Of a DNA stretch of 24,092 bases, positions 7,676 through 16,347 are shown in pieces; position 1 is the stretch's first letter; each line of letters opens with the position of its first letter. The DNA lies in assembly GCA_934746785.1 (NCBI GenBank), contig CAKVFO010000039.1, forward strand, positions 1 to 24,092. Reading direction: 5' to 3'. The position numbers and the translations under genes were made by a program. Below the pieces are notes generated by a model. The model made no database searches and was not told the DNA's origin. It saw only the letters and a program-made list of their open reading frames with translations. The DNA comes from an uncultured Clostridium sp. (lineage in GTDB: Bacteria > Bacillota > Clostridia > Clostridiales > Clostridiaceae).

Positions 7676-9508
7676 ATGGACAGTATATATGATGAGTTAA
7701 AGAATGAAAAGGAATATGATTTTTATTCTGGAGGAAGAGAAGTAGAAGTGCTTTATAGTGATGAAGATTTAAATATTAATCAACAAGTTGAGTTATGTGA
7801 TTATTTAATAAATGAAATATTGAAAATACATAACTTAAATAAAATATGTCCTAAGTTTCACTTAAAGGATGATACTATAATTGGATATAAAGATATATTG
7901 ATAAAAAAGATGAAACTTCTATTAGAAGAAGAACTTTTAGATAAAGTTTGGATGAAGAATTTTATAGATTTTCTGGTGTTTAAATCGAGAGAAAAATGGA
8001 TGGTCAAGCTTGGAATTATCTTATTGGAATTTAATGAAGATATTAATGAAATAAAAAGGATTGTAGATGTGTTTTCTAAAAGTGGAGAATATATTTTTTA
8101 TTTAGATAATGTTATAAAGAAAATAGACGGATATAATGATTATTTATTTAACCTTGGAAAAGTGAGTAGTGGAAATATAAAACTTTTTGCTCTTACTACT
8201 ATAGATAATTATGAAGGTGAAAATTTAAATTTTATTATTGAAGAAGGCTATAAAGATGAGGATTATAGTAATATTTATATAAACTTTATATTAACAGAAA
8301 TTAACTTGTTAAAATATCTTAGCAATAATATAGATGAAAAAAAGCTGGATAATTTATCTTATATAGTATCCAGTTTTCTAAAAGAAAACAATATAACTTC
8401 ATCTAGTATTAATTATGATTTTATAAAAGAATTTTTAAATATCCTTAAGGCAAGAGGTAATTCCTTTTATTCTCTTTACTGCATTTATCTAATTAGAGAA
8501 GGAGTAATAGATACAGTAAAAGAAAGACTTAAGTCTGATATAGATAAATTATTAAAAAATAAAAGCTGGGTTCACATATTTGAAGATAGTATTTTGAAAT
8601 CAAGGGGAGATAGTGAATCTATTATTGATTTAGCTGATTATTATGATTATCAATTAACTTTTGAGGATTTTCTTCCTTATCTTCATCGTAATAAGAGCGA
8701 TCTTGCTATTTATTTTTATTTAGTTCAGGATGGAAGTAAGAAGGATAAGGGTGAAATGATTAAATTTTTTTATAACAATTTCAATATAAAGGATTATATT
8801 GGACATTCAATAGATAGTGAAGAAATAGAAAAAAACAATGAGGATATTATTTTTGCTCTTATAATAAAATCCACTAAGAATATGCCAAAGGAAGCTAAAA
8901 TTATTGCTATGCTTGGATTGTTTGGGAATTGTAGTGAGGTTAGGAGAGAAGCAGTACGAATTTTAAGAAGATATAGGGATGAGATAGATAACAAAGATTG
9001 GAGAATAATTAAAAATCGTTATGATGAGGAATCTAATAAAGAGGTAAAACTTCTTCTTGAGAAACTTATATTTAGAGATGAAAATAATAAAAAAGAGATT
9101 ATTAAATTGAAAAATAAAGTTTTAGAAGAGCATATTGAAGATGTTTATCTTGTAACATGTAAAGTATGTGGAGTGTCTTATAGGCATAGAGGTTTTCTTG
9201 AAAATGAGGTAGAAAAAAGTAAGCTTTTTTATCTTGAGAGAGATGTTGAAAATGAATATAATAATAAAGCAATAAAGATTGTAGGGGAAAGTGGTTTTGT
9301 TATAGGTTATGTTCCTGAAGAATTTTCTATTATTTTAAATAATATGATTATTGGTAATAAATATCTTTATGGAATAATTGAAGATTATAATTTTGATAAG
9401 GACTATATAACAATAAATATATACGAAAGTTATGAAGATGTTATAAATGCTATTAACAATACTCTTCAAATGATAACAGAAACTCAAAATGGAAGTTACA
9501 TTAACTAA
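7676..9508 (+). CDS. Large helical protein with C-terminal HIRAN domain
   Basis: A 610-aa cytosolic protein. About residues 1-485 are Leu/Ile/Lys-rich and helical with HEAT-like stretches (KEAKIIAMLGLFGNCSEVRR, then REAVRILRRY), with no recognised enzyme motif. Residues about 488-590 form a HIRAN domain: V-C-G-V-S-Y-R-H-R-G start, then FYLERDVENEYNNKAI and SGFVIGYVPEE, the family's L-x-R-E/D-x-x-N-x-x-x-x-x-A-I and G-x-x-I-G-Y-V-P hallmarks. HIRAN modules in Rad5/HLTF-type proteins bind DNA 3' ends, and many bacterial ones are free-standing. TCKVC supplies a Cys pair just before it. ATG 7676 is used because GGAGGG lies before it; the in-frame ATG 7658 would overlap its own ribosome site. The PH-domain gene follows after 45 bases, probably the same operon. 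Confidence 0.8.
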   Translation: MDSIYDELKNEKEYDFYSGGREVEVLYSDEDLNINQQVELCDYLINEILKIHNLNKICPKFHLKDDTIIGYKDILIKKMKLLLEEELLDKVWMKNFIDFLVFKSREKWMVKLGIILLEFNEDINEIKRIVDVFSKSGEYIFYLDNVIKKIDGYNDYLFNLGKVSSGNIKLFALTTIDNYEGENLNFIIEEGYKDEDYSNIYINFILTEINLLKYLSNNIDEKKLDNLSYIVSSFLKENNITSSSINYDFIKEFLNILKARGNSFYSLYCIYLIREGVIDTVKERLKSDIDKLLKNKSWVHIFEDSILKSRGDSESIIDLADYYDYQLTFEDFLPYLHRNKSDLAIYFYLVQDGSKKDKGEMIKFFYNNFNIKDYIGHSIDSEEIEKNNEDIIFALIIKSTKNMPKEAKIIAMLGLFGNCSEVRREAVRILRRYRDEIDNKDWRIIKNRYDEESNKEVKLLLEKLIFRDENNKKEIIKLKNKVLEEHIEDVYLVTCKVCGVSYRHRGFLENEVEKSKLFYLERDVENEYNNKAIKIVGESGFVIGYVPEEFSIILNNMIIGNKYLYGIIEDYNFDKDYITINIYESYEDVINAINNTLQMITETQNGSYIN

Positions 9509-9553
9509 AATAATATGATAGAATATATAAAAAGATTTAGGGAGATGTAATAT

Positions 9554-9961
9554 ATGGGGTTATATGATAAGCTTACAGGAAAAGCTACTATAGGAGCTGA
9601 CTTAAAATATGTTGAAGATTTTTTTTTAGAAGGAGAAGAAGTTTTAAGTTCATATCAATTTATAAGAGACTCTATTGTACTTACTAGTTTAGGACTATAT
9701 CTAGTAGATGTTCAAGGGTTAACAGGCAAGAAAGTAGAAGTTGAGTTCTTTCCAGCAAAAAATATAAAGAGTATAACTTTTGAAACAGCAGGAAATTTTG
9801 ATCTTGATGTTGATGTTAAGATTGGTGTTGATGGAAATACAGTAATTGGACCTCAAGGAGCTTATTACAGTGCACCAATTTCTTTTAAAGTGCCAAGTTA
9901 TCAAGCACAGCAGGCAAAAGAAATAGTGACACAAGTTAAACAATATTATTTGTGTAAGTAA
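9554..9961 (+). CDS. Bacterial PH-domain protein (YvbH/bPH_1-like)
   Basis: A 135-aa soluble protein that is essentially one bacterial pleckstrin-homology-like domain. LEGEEVLSSYQFIRDSIVLTS, then GLYLVD, FFPAKNIKSI and a C-terminal helix (QAQQAKEIVTQVKQYY) match the strand-helix plan of the bPH_1 family, whose role is unknown and whose members often form rings. Compared with family members it has the standard length. GGGAGATG upstream supports ATG 9554. It is probably co-transcribed with the HIRAN gene and ends at a shared bidirectional terminator. Confidence 0.8.
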   Translation: MGLYDKLTGKATIGADLKYVEDFFLEGEEVLSSYQFIRDSIVLTSLGLYLVDVQGLTGKKVEVEFFPAKNIKSITFETAGNFDLDVDVKIGVDGNTVIGPQGAYYSAPISFKVPSYQAQQAKEIVTQVKQYYLCK

Positions 9962-9989
9962 AAATAGCAGAGTATATACTCTGCTATTT
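9962..9989. terminator. Perfect 28-bp palindrome, bidirectional terminator
   Basis: Two 14-base arms (AAATAGCAGAGTAT and its complement) meet without a loop. It lies between the convergent PH-domain gene and the minus-strand secreted protein, whose stop codon is inside it. Confidence 0.75.
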
Positions 9990-10676
9990 AATAAGTATCT
10001 TATAGTGATTATAGGCTTGTAACGTTGCAGGTCCTATATATCCATCTACAACTAGAAGTTTTGATGGATTTACTGTTTTGTTATAAAAGTCTTGAAATTT
10101 TCTACAGTAATAATTATTAGAAGTTATTAAGCTTTTCATTTTTGAATAAGCGTTAGCTGTAGCTGTTCCATAAATTCCATCAATAACAAGCTTATTTTCA
10201 GGGTTATATGTGTCATTATAGAAACCTTGAAATTCTGAACAGTAGAATTCGTTTGATGTTAAATAAGAGGTGTTAAAATCAGTTTGAAAATTACCTTTAA
10301 TAAAATCTTCATAAGTATTTAATGCATTTTTTGTAGCTGGTCCATATAAGCCATCCACTACAAGAGCTGTTTCATAATCAACAACTACATTATAAAAATG
10401 TTGGAATTTCCTACAGTATTCAGAATTAGAAATTACTAAATCTTTAAGTCTATTAAAAGCTTCCTCTGTTGAAGTATTAAAAATTCCATCAATATTTAAT
10501 TGTATTTCAGGGTTAATTAAATCATTATAAAAACCTTGAAATTCTGAACAGTAAAAAGACTGATCTTTTACAAGCTGATACGGAGAATTATCATCTGCAA
10601 AAACAGTTGTGAATCTAGTAGTAATAATTGCAGTAAAAGAGAGTAAAACTAAAATTGACATTAAAACTTTCTTCAT
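9984..10676 (-). CDS. Secreted protein with four Cys-containing peptidoglycan-binding-like repeats
   Basis: A 230-aa exported protein: signal peptide (about 1-28, ending TVFA) and then four repeats of about 45-50 residues. Each repeat begins YCSEFQGFYN or YCRKFQ(H/D)FYN and ends with (V/I)DG-x-x-(G/N)-x-(A/S)T-x-x-A. The DG-x-x-G-x-x-T signature matches the PG_binding_1 helical domain that recognises cell-wall peptides. The repeats alternate A-B-A-B: YCSEFQGF in 1 and 3, YCRKFQ in 2 and 4, so a two-repeat unit has duplicated. Every repeat carries one Cys at the same place, so disulfide pairing is possible outside the cell. No catalytic domain is present. AGGAGG lies 9 bases before the start, and a strong promoter is present. 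Confidence 0.82.
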   Translation of the reverse strand: MKKVLMSILVLLSFTAIITTRFTTVFADDNSPYQLVKDQSFYCSEFQGFYNDLINPEIQLNIDGIFNTSTEEAFNRLKDLVISNSEYCRKFQHFYNVVVDYETALVVDGLYGPATKNALNTYEDFIKGNFQTDFNTSYLTSNEFYCSEFQGFYNDTYNPENKLVIDGIYGTATANAYSKMKSLITSNNYYCRKFQDFYNKTVNPSKLLVVDGYIGPATLQAYNHYKILIK

Positions 10677-10706
10677 ATTATGTTCCTCCTTTTGAAATAT
10701 ATATTA

Positions 10707-10735
10707 ATCATATAAAAAAATACATATACAGTCAA
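10707..10735 (-). promoter_or_regulatory. Sigma-A promoter of the secreted repeat protein
   Basis: On the minus strand TTGACT (10735-10730), a 17-base spacer and TATGAT (10712-10707), 31 bases before the start codon. Confidence 0.75.
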
Positions 10736-10797
10736 TAAATTACATATTATAATTAAATTACATTATAAAAGAAAATACAGAAAGTTATATATACACA

Positions 10798-10826
10798 TTG
10801 ACAAGAAAGCCTTAAAGTGATATCCT
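10798..10826 (+). promoter_or_regulatory. Sigma-A promoter of the pyr operon
   Basis: A perfect TTGACA, a 17-base spacer and TATCCT. Transcription should start near 10833, just before the first PyrR loop. Confidence 0.8.
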
Positions 10827-10841
10827 TAACGCAAAGAAAAA

Positions 10842-10934
10842 CCTTTAAATTAATCCAGAGAGATTATTAAGGAAGTTACTTAAGACTAAGATAAATAGGA
10901 TTATTGCGCCTTCCTTAATGGAAAGGCGTTTTTT
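10842..10934 (+). promoter_or_regulatory. PyrR-dependent attenuator of the pyr operon
   Basis: Three alternative structures can be read. The PyrR binding loop is 10842-10872: lower stem CCTT/AAGG, a 5-base bulge, upper stem TAATC/GATTA and hexaloop CAGAGA, close to the consensus ARUCCNGNGAGGYU. The antiterminator pairs TTAAGGAAG (10867-10875) with CTTCCTTAA (10909-10917). The terminator is CGCCTTCC/GGAAAGGCG followed by seven T (about 10906-10934). UMP-bound PyrR would hold the loop, block the antiterminator and stop transcription, as in Bacillus. pyrR itself is not in this window. Confidence 0.88.
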
Positions 10935-10980
10935 TAATGTGAAAACATTAAGATAGATAGGGTTTTAAAGACCCACATAA

Positions 10981-11014
10981 CCTTTAATTTTAGCTCAGAG
11001 AAGTTAAGAAGGAG
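10981..11014 (+). promoter_or_regulatory. Second PyrR-loop-like hairpin overlapping the pyrB ribosome site
   Basis: CCTT (10981-10984) pairs with AAGG (11009-11012). A 5-base bulge follows, then an upper stem TTAGCT/AGTTAA (one G-U) closing the same hexaloop CAGAGA (10996-11001) as the upstream loop. The 3' arm lies within the pyrB Shine-Dalgarno AGAAGGAG (11007-11014), so the folded form would hide it. Confidence 0.6.
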
Positions 11015-11023
11015 TGAAACAAT

Positions 11024-11944
11024 ATGATAAACAAACATTTAATTGATCCTATGGATTTTTCCGTAGAAGAATTAGACGAATTATTCGAATTAGCACATCA
11101 AATTATTAATGAACCTAAAAAGTTTTCTAAGATATGTGATGGAAAGATTTTAGGTACATTATTCTATGAACCAAGTACAAGAACAAGATTCAGCTTTGAA
11201 GCTGCAATGATGAGACTTGGAGGTAATGTATTAGGTTTTTCTGAACCAAACTCAAGTTCAGCATCTAAAGGTGAAACTTTAGCAGATACTATAAAAATGG
11301 TATCAATTTATACAGATATTATTGCAATGAGACATCCTAAAGAAGGATCAGCAAAGGTTGCAAGTCTTTATTCAAGTGTTCCAATAATTAATGCAGGGGA
11401 TGGAGGTCATCAACATCCAACTCAAACTTTAGCAGATTTACTTACAATAGAATGTATGAAAAAAGGTTTAAGAGGCCACACTATAGGATTATGTGGAGAC
11501 TTAAAATATGGAAGAACAGTACATTCATTAATAAAGGCAATGTCAAGATATGAAGGAACTAAGTTTATATTAATTTCACCTAAAGAACTACAAATCCCAG
11601 ACTACATTAAGGAAGAATTTATTGAAAAGAAGAATATAGAATTTAAACAAGTTGAAAGACTTGAAGATATAATGTCAGAAGTAGATATACTTTACATGAC
11701 AAGAATTCAAAGAGAAAGATTCTTTAACGAAGAAGAATATTTAAGATTAAAGGATAGCTATATATTAGATGCAGAAAAAATGGCTATGGCTAAAAAAGAT
11801 ATGATAGTAATGCATCCACTTCCAAGAGTTAATGAAATAGCTGTAGAAGTAGATGATGATAAACGTGCAGCATACTTTAAAGAAGCTGAATATGGAATGT
11901 ATGCAAGAATGGCATTAATGTGCAAACTTTTGGGGGTGGTTTAA
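11024..11944 (+). CDS. pyrB: Aspartate carbamoyltransferase catalytic subunit
   Basis: Joins carbamoyl phosphate and aspartate to make N-carbamoylaspartate, the committed step of pyrimidine synthesis. At 306 aa it is full length. The carbamoyl-phosphate loop [11 protein letters not shown], the MRHPKEGS loop, [15 protein letters not shown] and the C-terminal [10 protein letters not shown] are all present. The short bacterial form needs the regulatory chain encoded next door to make the allosteric c6r6 enzyme. AGAAGGAG lies 9 bases upstream of the ATG and sits in a hairpin that may allow translational control. The stop is one base from the pyrI start. Confidence 0.98.
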   Translation: MINKHLIDPMDFSVEELDELFELAHQIINEPKKFSKICDGKILGTLFYEPSTRTRFSFEAAMMRLGGNVLGFSEPNSSSASKGETLADTIKMVSIYTDIIAMRHPKEGSAKVASLYSSVPIINAGDGGHQHPTQTLADLLTIECMKKGLRGHTIGLCGDLKYGRTVHSLIKAMSRYEGTKFILISPKELQIPDYIKEEFIEKKNIEFKQVERLEDIMSEVDILYMTRIQRERFFNEEEYLRLKDSYILDAEKMAMAKKDMIVMHPLPRVNEIAVEVDDDKRAAYFKEAEYGMYARMALMCKLLGVV

Positions 11945-11945
11945 G

Positions 11946-12380
11946 ATGTTAGAAATAACTAGTATAAAGAACGGATTAGTAATAGATCATATAGGAGCAG
12001 GTCTAGGAATAAAGATTTTTAAATATCTTAAATTAGAGAACTTTGGTAACAAGGTAGCATTAATAATGAATGCAGAAAGCAAGAAGATGGGTAGAAAAGA
12101 CATTATTAAAATAGAAGAATGTGATATAAGTAAAATTGATTATACAGTTTTAGCTTTGATGTCACCTGGAGTTACAGTAGATGAAGTAATAAATGGGAAA
12201 GTACATAAGGTAGAACCTACACTTCCAGAAAAGGTAGTTGGAATTTTAGAATGTAAAAATTCAAGATGTATTACAAGTACTGAAAAATATGTTCCACATT
12301 CATTTATACGTATGGATGAAGAAAAGGGAACTTATAGATGTGAATACTGCGACACAATCACAAAATTAAGTGATATTTAA
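11946..12380 (+). CDS. pyrI: Aspartate carbamoyltransferase regulatory subunit
   Basis: A 144-aa allosteric chain that binds nucleotide effectors and bridges PyrB trimers. The N-terminal allosteric domain starts with [13 protein letters not shown]. The C-terminal zinc domain has four Cys, C103, C108, C132 and C135 (ECKNSRC and CEYC), the expected structural zinc site. Its ribosome site GGGGGTGG overlaps the end of pyrB, so translation is likely coupled. The presence of pyrI shows that this organism uses the allosteric ATCase type, unlike Bacillus, in addition to PyrR control of transcription. Confidence 0.97.
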   Translation: MLEITSIKNGLVIDHIGAGLGIKIFKYLKLENFGNKVALIMNAESKKMGRKDIIKIEECDISKIDYTVLALMSPGVTVDEVINGKVHKVEPTLPEKVVGILECKNSRCITSTEKYVPHSFIRMDEEKGTYRCEYCDTITKLSDI

Positions 12381-12396
12381 GGGGGATTTAAAGTTT

Positions 12397-13593
12397 ATGA
12401 ATCTACTAATTAAAAATGCAAGAATAGTTGATGCGGCTCATGATTTTTATGGAGATATTTATATAGAAAATGGAAAGATAAAAGAAATTTCCGAGGAAAT
12501 AATAAAAGGTGATGTAGAAACGATAGATGCTTTAGGTAAGGTTTTAATGCCATCATTTATTGATACACATACTCACTTTAGAGATCCAGGTTTAACTTAT
12601 AAAGAAGATATAGAAACAGGATCTAAAGCAGCTGTAAGAGGTGGATATACAGGGGTATGCCTTATGGCTAATACAAAGCCTATAGTTTCAGATAAAGAAA
12701 CATTAGATTTTGTAAGAAACAGATCAAAAGAAGTAGGACTAGTTGATGTACATCAATGTGTTTCAGTAACAAAGGACTTTGATGGAGTAACTTTGGAACA
12801 TCTTGAAAGCTTTAAGGAAGATAAAGAATTAAAGGCAATTTCAGATGATGGAAAAGGTGTAGTAAGCAATGAAGCTATGAGAAGAGCCTTAGAACTTACA
12901 AAGGAAACAGGCTGGGTAGTTATGAGCCATGCAGAATGCCCTGAATTCTCAAAGTTAGACATGAGACTTGCAGAAGATATGATGACAATAAGAGATGTTG
13001 AACTTGCTAAATATACAGGTGGAAGACTTCATATGTGTCACGTATCAACAGTTAAATCAATGAAAGCAATAATTGATGCTAAGATGGATGGAGCTGATAT
13101 AACATGCGAAGTTACACCACATCACATCTTCTTAACTCAAGATATAAGTAACTATAGAGTAAACCCTCCTATAAGAGAAAAGGAAGATGTTGAATATATA
13201 CACTGGGCTATAAAACATGGTTATGTTGATACTATAGGAACAGACCATGCACCACATACTAAGGAAGATAAGGAAAATGGAGCACCAGGAATGGTAGGAC
13301 TTGAAACATCATTTCCAATCTGTTACACAAGCTTAGTTAAGCATGGAGATATATCATTAAATAAGTTAAGTGAAATAATGAGTAAAAATGGTGCGAATCT
13401 TCTAGGAATGAATAAAGGAACAGTAGAAATAGGAAAAGACGGAGATTTAGTATTAGTAGATTTAGATAAAAAGATAAAAGTAGATAGCAGTAAATTTGCT
13501 TCAAAGGGTAGAAATACTCCTTATGAAGGTATGGAATTTTATGGGGAAGTGTTAATGACAATAAAGAGCGGAAAAATAGTTTATAAGAAGTAG
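12397..13593 (+). CDS. pyrC: Dihydroorotase (class I type)
   Basis: Zinc amidohydrolase closing N-carbamoylaspartate to dihydroorotate. The protein is 398 aa. Metal ligands visible are H58-x-H60 in [10 protein letters not shown], the His in VMSHAE and CHVSTV, and catalytic D283 in GTDHAPHT. The length and the FRDPG/SDDGKG motifs place it with the class I (~45 kDa) enzymes of Gram-positives. The start is ATG 12397 with GGGGG 10 bases upstream. An in-frame GTG at 12370 overlaps pyrI and lacks a ribosome site. Confidence 0.97.
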   Translation: MNLLIKNARIVDAAHDFYGDIYIENGKIKEISEEIIKGDVETIDALGKVLMPSFIDTHTHFRDPGLTYKEDIETGSKAAVRGGYTGVCLMANTKPIVSDKETLDFVRNRSKEVGLVDVHQCVSVTKDFDGVTLEHLESFKEDKELKAISDDGKGVVSNEAMRRALELTKETGWVVMSHAECPEFSKLDMRLAEDMMTIRDVELAKYTGGRLHMCHVSTVKSMKAIIDAKMDGADITCEVTPHHIFLTQDISNYRVNPPIREKEDVEYIHWAIKHGYVDTIGTDHAPHTKEDKENGAPGMVGLETSFPICYTSLVKHGDISLNKLSEIMSKNGANLLGMNKGTVEIGKDGDLVLVDLDKKIKVDSSKFASKGRNTPYEGMEFYGEVLMTIKSGKIVYKK

Positions 13594-13607
13594 GAGGAGT
13601 TTTTGTT

Positions 13608-14480
13608 ATGAATATAATGGATAAGTTATATAAAAGAGTTGAAGAAAGAGGAGTAGTATGCGTAGGATTAGATACATCTTTAGATTATATTCCATCTTTC
13701 ATTAAAGAAGGAAGATCAAATGAAGATGCTATAGTAGAATTCAATAGACAAATAATAGAAGCAACTGATGATGTAGCGGCATGTTTTAAGGTACAGATAG
13801 CATATTATGAAGCTTTAGGACTAGAAGGATTAAAAGCATATAAAAGAACTCTTGACCTTTTAAGAGAAAAGGATGCAATAATAATTGCTGATATTAAAAG
13901 AGGAGATATAGCTGCCACAGCAAAAATGTATGCTAAGGGACACTTTGAAGGTGATTTTGAAGCAGATTTCATAACATTAAGTCCATATATGGGAATGGAT
14001 AGTATTGAACCATATCTTTCATACTTAGAAACTGGAAAGAAAGGTGTATTCAGCTTAGTTAGAACTTCTAATAAGGGAGCAGAAGACATTGAATATTTAG
14101 ATACAACTTCAGGAGATAAAGTTTATTCAGTGGTTGGAGATAAACTAATGGAAATGGGTAAAAACTTAACTGCTGAATGTGGATATCACCCAATTGGTGG
14201 AGTTATAGGATGTACTCATGTAGAAGAAGGAAAAGCTTTAAGAAAGAGATTTAACTCAATGTTCTTCCTAATACCAGGATACGGAGCACAAGGTGGTAAG
14301 GCAGAAGATGTTGCTATGTACTTAAATAATGGAAATGGTGGAGTAGTTAACTCATCAAGAGGAATTATAGCAGCATACAAAAAGCTTGGAAGAGATGAAA
14401 GAGACTTTGCTAAAGTAGCAAGAGAAGAAGCAATAAAGATGAGAGATGCAATAAGAGAAGCTGTATCTAATCTTAAATAG
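13608..14480 (+). CDS. pyrF: Orotidine 5'-phosphate decarboxylase (type 2)
   Basis: Last step to UMP: decarboxylation of OMP. The 290-aa length and CVGLDTSLDYIP start mark the longer type 2 subfamily. The catalytic D-x-K-x-x-D is ADIKRGD with K97, and the phosphate-binding end is IPGYGAQGG plus VNSSRGI. AGGAGG lies upstream of ATG 13608 and the gene is 14 bases after pyrC. Note that pyrE, needed to make OMP from orotate, is not in this operon. Confidence 0.97.
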   Translation: MNIMDKLYKRVEERGVVCVGLDTSLDYIPSFIKEGRSNEDAIVEFNRQIIEATDDVAACFKVQIAYYEALGLEGLKAYKRTLDLLREKDAIIIADIKRGDIAATAKMYAKGHFEGDFEADFITLSPYMGMDSIEPYLSYLETGKKGVFSLVRTSNKGAEDIEYLDTTSGDKVYSVVGDKLMEMGKNLTAECGYHPIGGVIGCTHVEEGKALRKRFNSMFFLIPGYGAQGGKAEDVAMYLNNGNGGVVNSSRGIIAAYKKLGRDERDFAKVAREEAIKMRDAIREAVSNLK

Positions 14481-14492
14481 GGGGATAAAATA

Positions 14493-15236
14493 ATGAGCTT
14501 AACATATAGAAAATCTGAAATACTTTCTAATGAAAAAGTTATTGATAATATATATAAAATGGTATGTACTGATACTAATGAAGTTAAACCAGGTCAGTTC
14601 TACATGCTAAAGAAGGAAGGGAGCCAAACACTTTTACCAAGACCAATAAGTGTATGTGAAAAGGAAGAGGGAACAATAACTTTCCTTTATGCAGCAGTAG
14701 GAACAGGAACTAAAGAGTTTACAAAGCTTAAAGCAGGAGAAGAAATAGCTTTAACAGGACCTTTAGGAAATGGATTTAACTTAGATAATCTAGGAAAGGT
14801 TGCAATTGTTGCAGGGGGAATTGGAACTGCTCCTATGGTTGAAGTAGCTAAGAGACTTAGAGAAAAGAATAAAGATGGAGTAATTGATATCTATGCAGGA
14901 TACAGAGACAATATCTTTTTAACTGAAGAATATGAAAAGTATGCTGACAAGGTTATGGTTACAACTAATACAGGAAAGCATGGCCACAAGGGATTTGTAA
15001 CGGAAATCCTTAAGCCAGAAGAATATGACACAGTTTTATGCTGCGGTCCAGAAGTAATGATGAAGGCTGTAGTTAACATGTGTAAGGAAAAGGGTACAAA
15101 GATATTTGTATCAATGGAAAAACACATGGCATGTGGAGTTGGAGCATGTTTAGTATGTACATGTAAGACTAAAGATGGAAATAAGAGAACTTGTAAAGAT
15201 GGTCCAGTATTTGATGGATACTATGTAGAACTTTAA
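14493..15236 (+). CDS. pyrK: Dihydroorotate dehydrogenase B electron-transfer subunit
   Basis: FAD and 2Fe-2S protein that passes electrons from PyrD to NAD+. The 247 aa contain an FAD domain (LLPRPISVCEKEEG), an NAD-binding GGIGTAPM loop, and a C-terminal cluster motif with C214, C219, C222 and C234 (C-x4-C-x2-C-x11-C). C224 is an extra Cys. AGGGGGATAAA precedes the ATG, 12 bases after pyrF. It pairs with pyrD directly downstream as in other class 1B systems. Confidence 0.97.
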   Translation: MSLTYRKSEILSNEKVIDNIYKMVCTDTNEVKPGQFYMLKKEGSQTLLPRPISVCEKEEGTITFLYAAVGTGTKEFTKLKAGEEIALTGPLGNGFNLDNLGKVAIVAGGIGTAPMVEVAKRLREKNKDGVIDIYAGYRDNIFLTEEYEKYADKVMVTTNTGKHGHKGFVTEILKPEEYDTVLCCGPEVMMKAVVNMCKEKGTKIFVSMEKHMACGVGACLVCTCKTKDGNKRTCKDGPVFDGYYVEL

Positions 15237-15250
15237 GGGGGAATGAGGAA

Positions 15251-16150
15251 ATGTTAAAAGTAAATATTAATGGTGTAGATTTTAAAAACCCAGTTATAGC
15301 AGCTTCAGGAACCTTTGGTTTTGGGCAGGAATATAACAACTTTTATGATGTAGGAATCTTAGGAGGAATTTCTTCAAAGGGATTAACTTTAAGACCTAAA
15401 GAAGGAAATGACGGAATAAGAGTTGTTGAAACTCCATCAGGAATGATGAACTCAGTAGGGCTAAATAATCCAGGAATTGATGCTTTCATAGAAAGAGAAC
15501 TTCCTAACATGAGAAAGCTAGGAACTAATATCTTAGCTAATGTAGGAGGAGGATGCTTCGAGGATTATGCAGAAGCTATTGAAAAGATAAATAATACAGA
15601 TGTTGATATTATAGAACTTAATATTTCATGTCCTAACGTACATCATGGTGGTATGGCTTATGGAATTAAGTCTGACATAGCTTATGATTTCGTTAAGGAA
15701 ATGAAGAAAATCGCAAAGAAACCTTTAATGGTTAAGCTTTCACCTAATGCTGAAAATATAGTTGATATGGCAGTAAAGGTAGAGAAGGCAGGGGCAGACT
15801 CAGTGAGTCTAATTAATACAATAAACGCCTTAGCAATAGATCCTTATAAGAGAAAAGCAATTTTTAATAATGTTACAGCAGGGCTTTCAGGTCCAGCAGT
15901 TAAACCTATTGCTTTAAGAATGGTTTATCAAGTGGCAAAGGCAGTTGAAATTCCAGTTATAGGGCTTGGTGGAATTTCATCTGGTTTAGATGCTATTGAA
16001 TTCATGATGGCAGGGGCTAGCGCTGTACAAATAGGAACAGTTAATTTCAGTAATCCAATGGCTGGTAAGGAAATCATCACTGAAATGGAACAGTTCTGCA
16101 TTGAGCAAGGAATTAAGGATATTAACGAGATAGTTGGTATTATAAAGTAG
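15251..16150 (+). CDS. pyrD: Dihydroorotate dehydrogenase B catalytic subunit
   Basis: FMN enzyme oxidising dihydroorotate to orotate, coupled to NAD+ through PyrK. The 299 aa fit class 1B. AASGTFGFG marks the N-terminal FMN region, and NISCPNVHHGG carries the catalytic base C127, which is Cys in class 1 and Ser in class 2. GLGGISSGLDAIEF and the AVQIGT end bind FMN phosphate. A strong AAGGGGG site precedes it 14 bases after pyrK. It is the last gene of the pyr operon. Confidence 0.97.
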   Translation: MLKVNINGVDFKNPVIAASGTFGFGQEYNNFYDVGILGGISSKGLTLRPKEGNDGIRVVETPSGMMNSVGLNNPGIDAFIERELPNMRKLGTNILANVGGGCFEDYAEAIEKINNTDVDIIELNISCPNVHHGGMAYGIKSDIAYDFVKEMKKIAKKPLMVKLSPNAENIVDMAVKVEKAGADSVSLINTINALAIDPYKRKAIFNNVTAGLSGPAVKPIALRMVYQVAKAVEIPVIGLGGISSGLDAIEFMMAGASAVQIGTVNFSNPMAGKEIITEMEQFCIEQGIKDINEIVGIIK

Positions 16151-16160
16151 TTCTGATATG

Positions 16161-16260
16161 ATAGTTTAATGAGTCGACGCGGTTAAATTCACTTTGTGAG
16201 AGAAAGTGCTTCCCAGTGAAATTTGCTGGTGCAAGTGAAAGATATAGTTTAATAGGGTTT
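16161..16260 (+). other. Structured intergenic RNA region, T-box stem-I-like relic
   Basis: After pyrD, about 100 bases contain CACTTT/AAAGTG and CCAG/CTGG hairpins and a GAGAGAAAGTGC...GCTGGTGCAAG arrangement that resembles the distal stem I of T-box leaders. The diagnostic T-box sequence (AGGGTGGNACCGCG) is absent; AATAGGGTTTTAG stands where it might be. ATAGTTTAAT occurs at both edges (16161 and 16245). It could be a decayed T-box or another structured RNA. Confidence 0.3.
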
Positions 16261-16266
16261 TAGTTT

Positions 16267-16301
16267 AAAGCTGATATGTCTTTGATGTATCAGCTTTTTT
16301 T
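16267..16301 (+). terminator. Terminator 1 after the pyr operon
   Basis: A 10-bp stem AAAGCTGATA/TATCAGCTTT with an 11-base loop is followed by a T run. Confidence 0.9.
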
Positions 16302-16311
16302 ACCTATAGAG

Positions 16312-16339
16312 AAAATAAGGACTAAGGTCCTTATTTTTT
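16312..16339 (+). terminator. Terminator 2 after the pyr operon
   Basis: A perfect 11-bp stem AAAATAAGGAC/GTCCTTATTTT with a TAAG loop and T tail, only 10 bases after the first terminator. It is symmetrical enough to work in both directions. Confidence 0.88.
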
Positions 16340-16347
16340 AATTTGTA

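Noticed and set aside
16161..16301. Functional T-box riboswitch
   Set aside because: The AGGGTGGNACCGCG core is missing and there is no aminoacyl or amino-acid gene downstream; kept only as a relic hypothesis.
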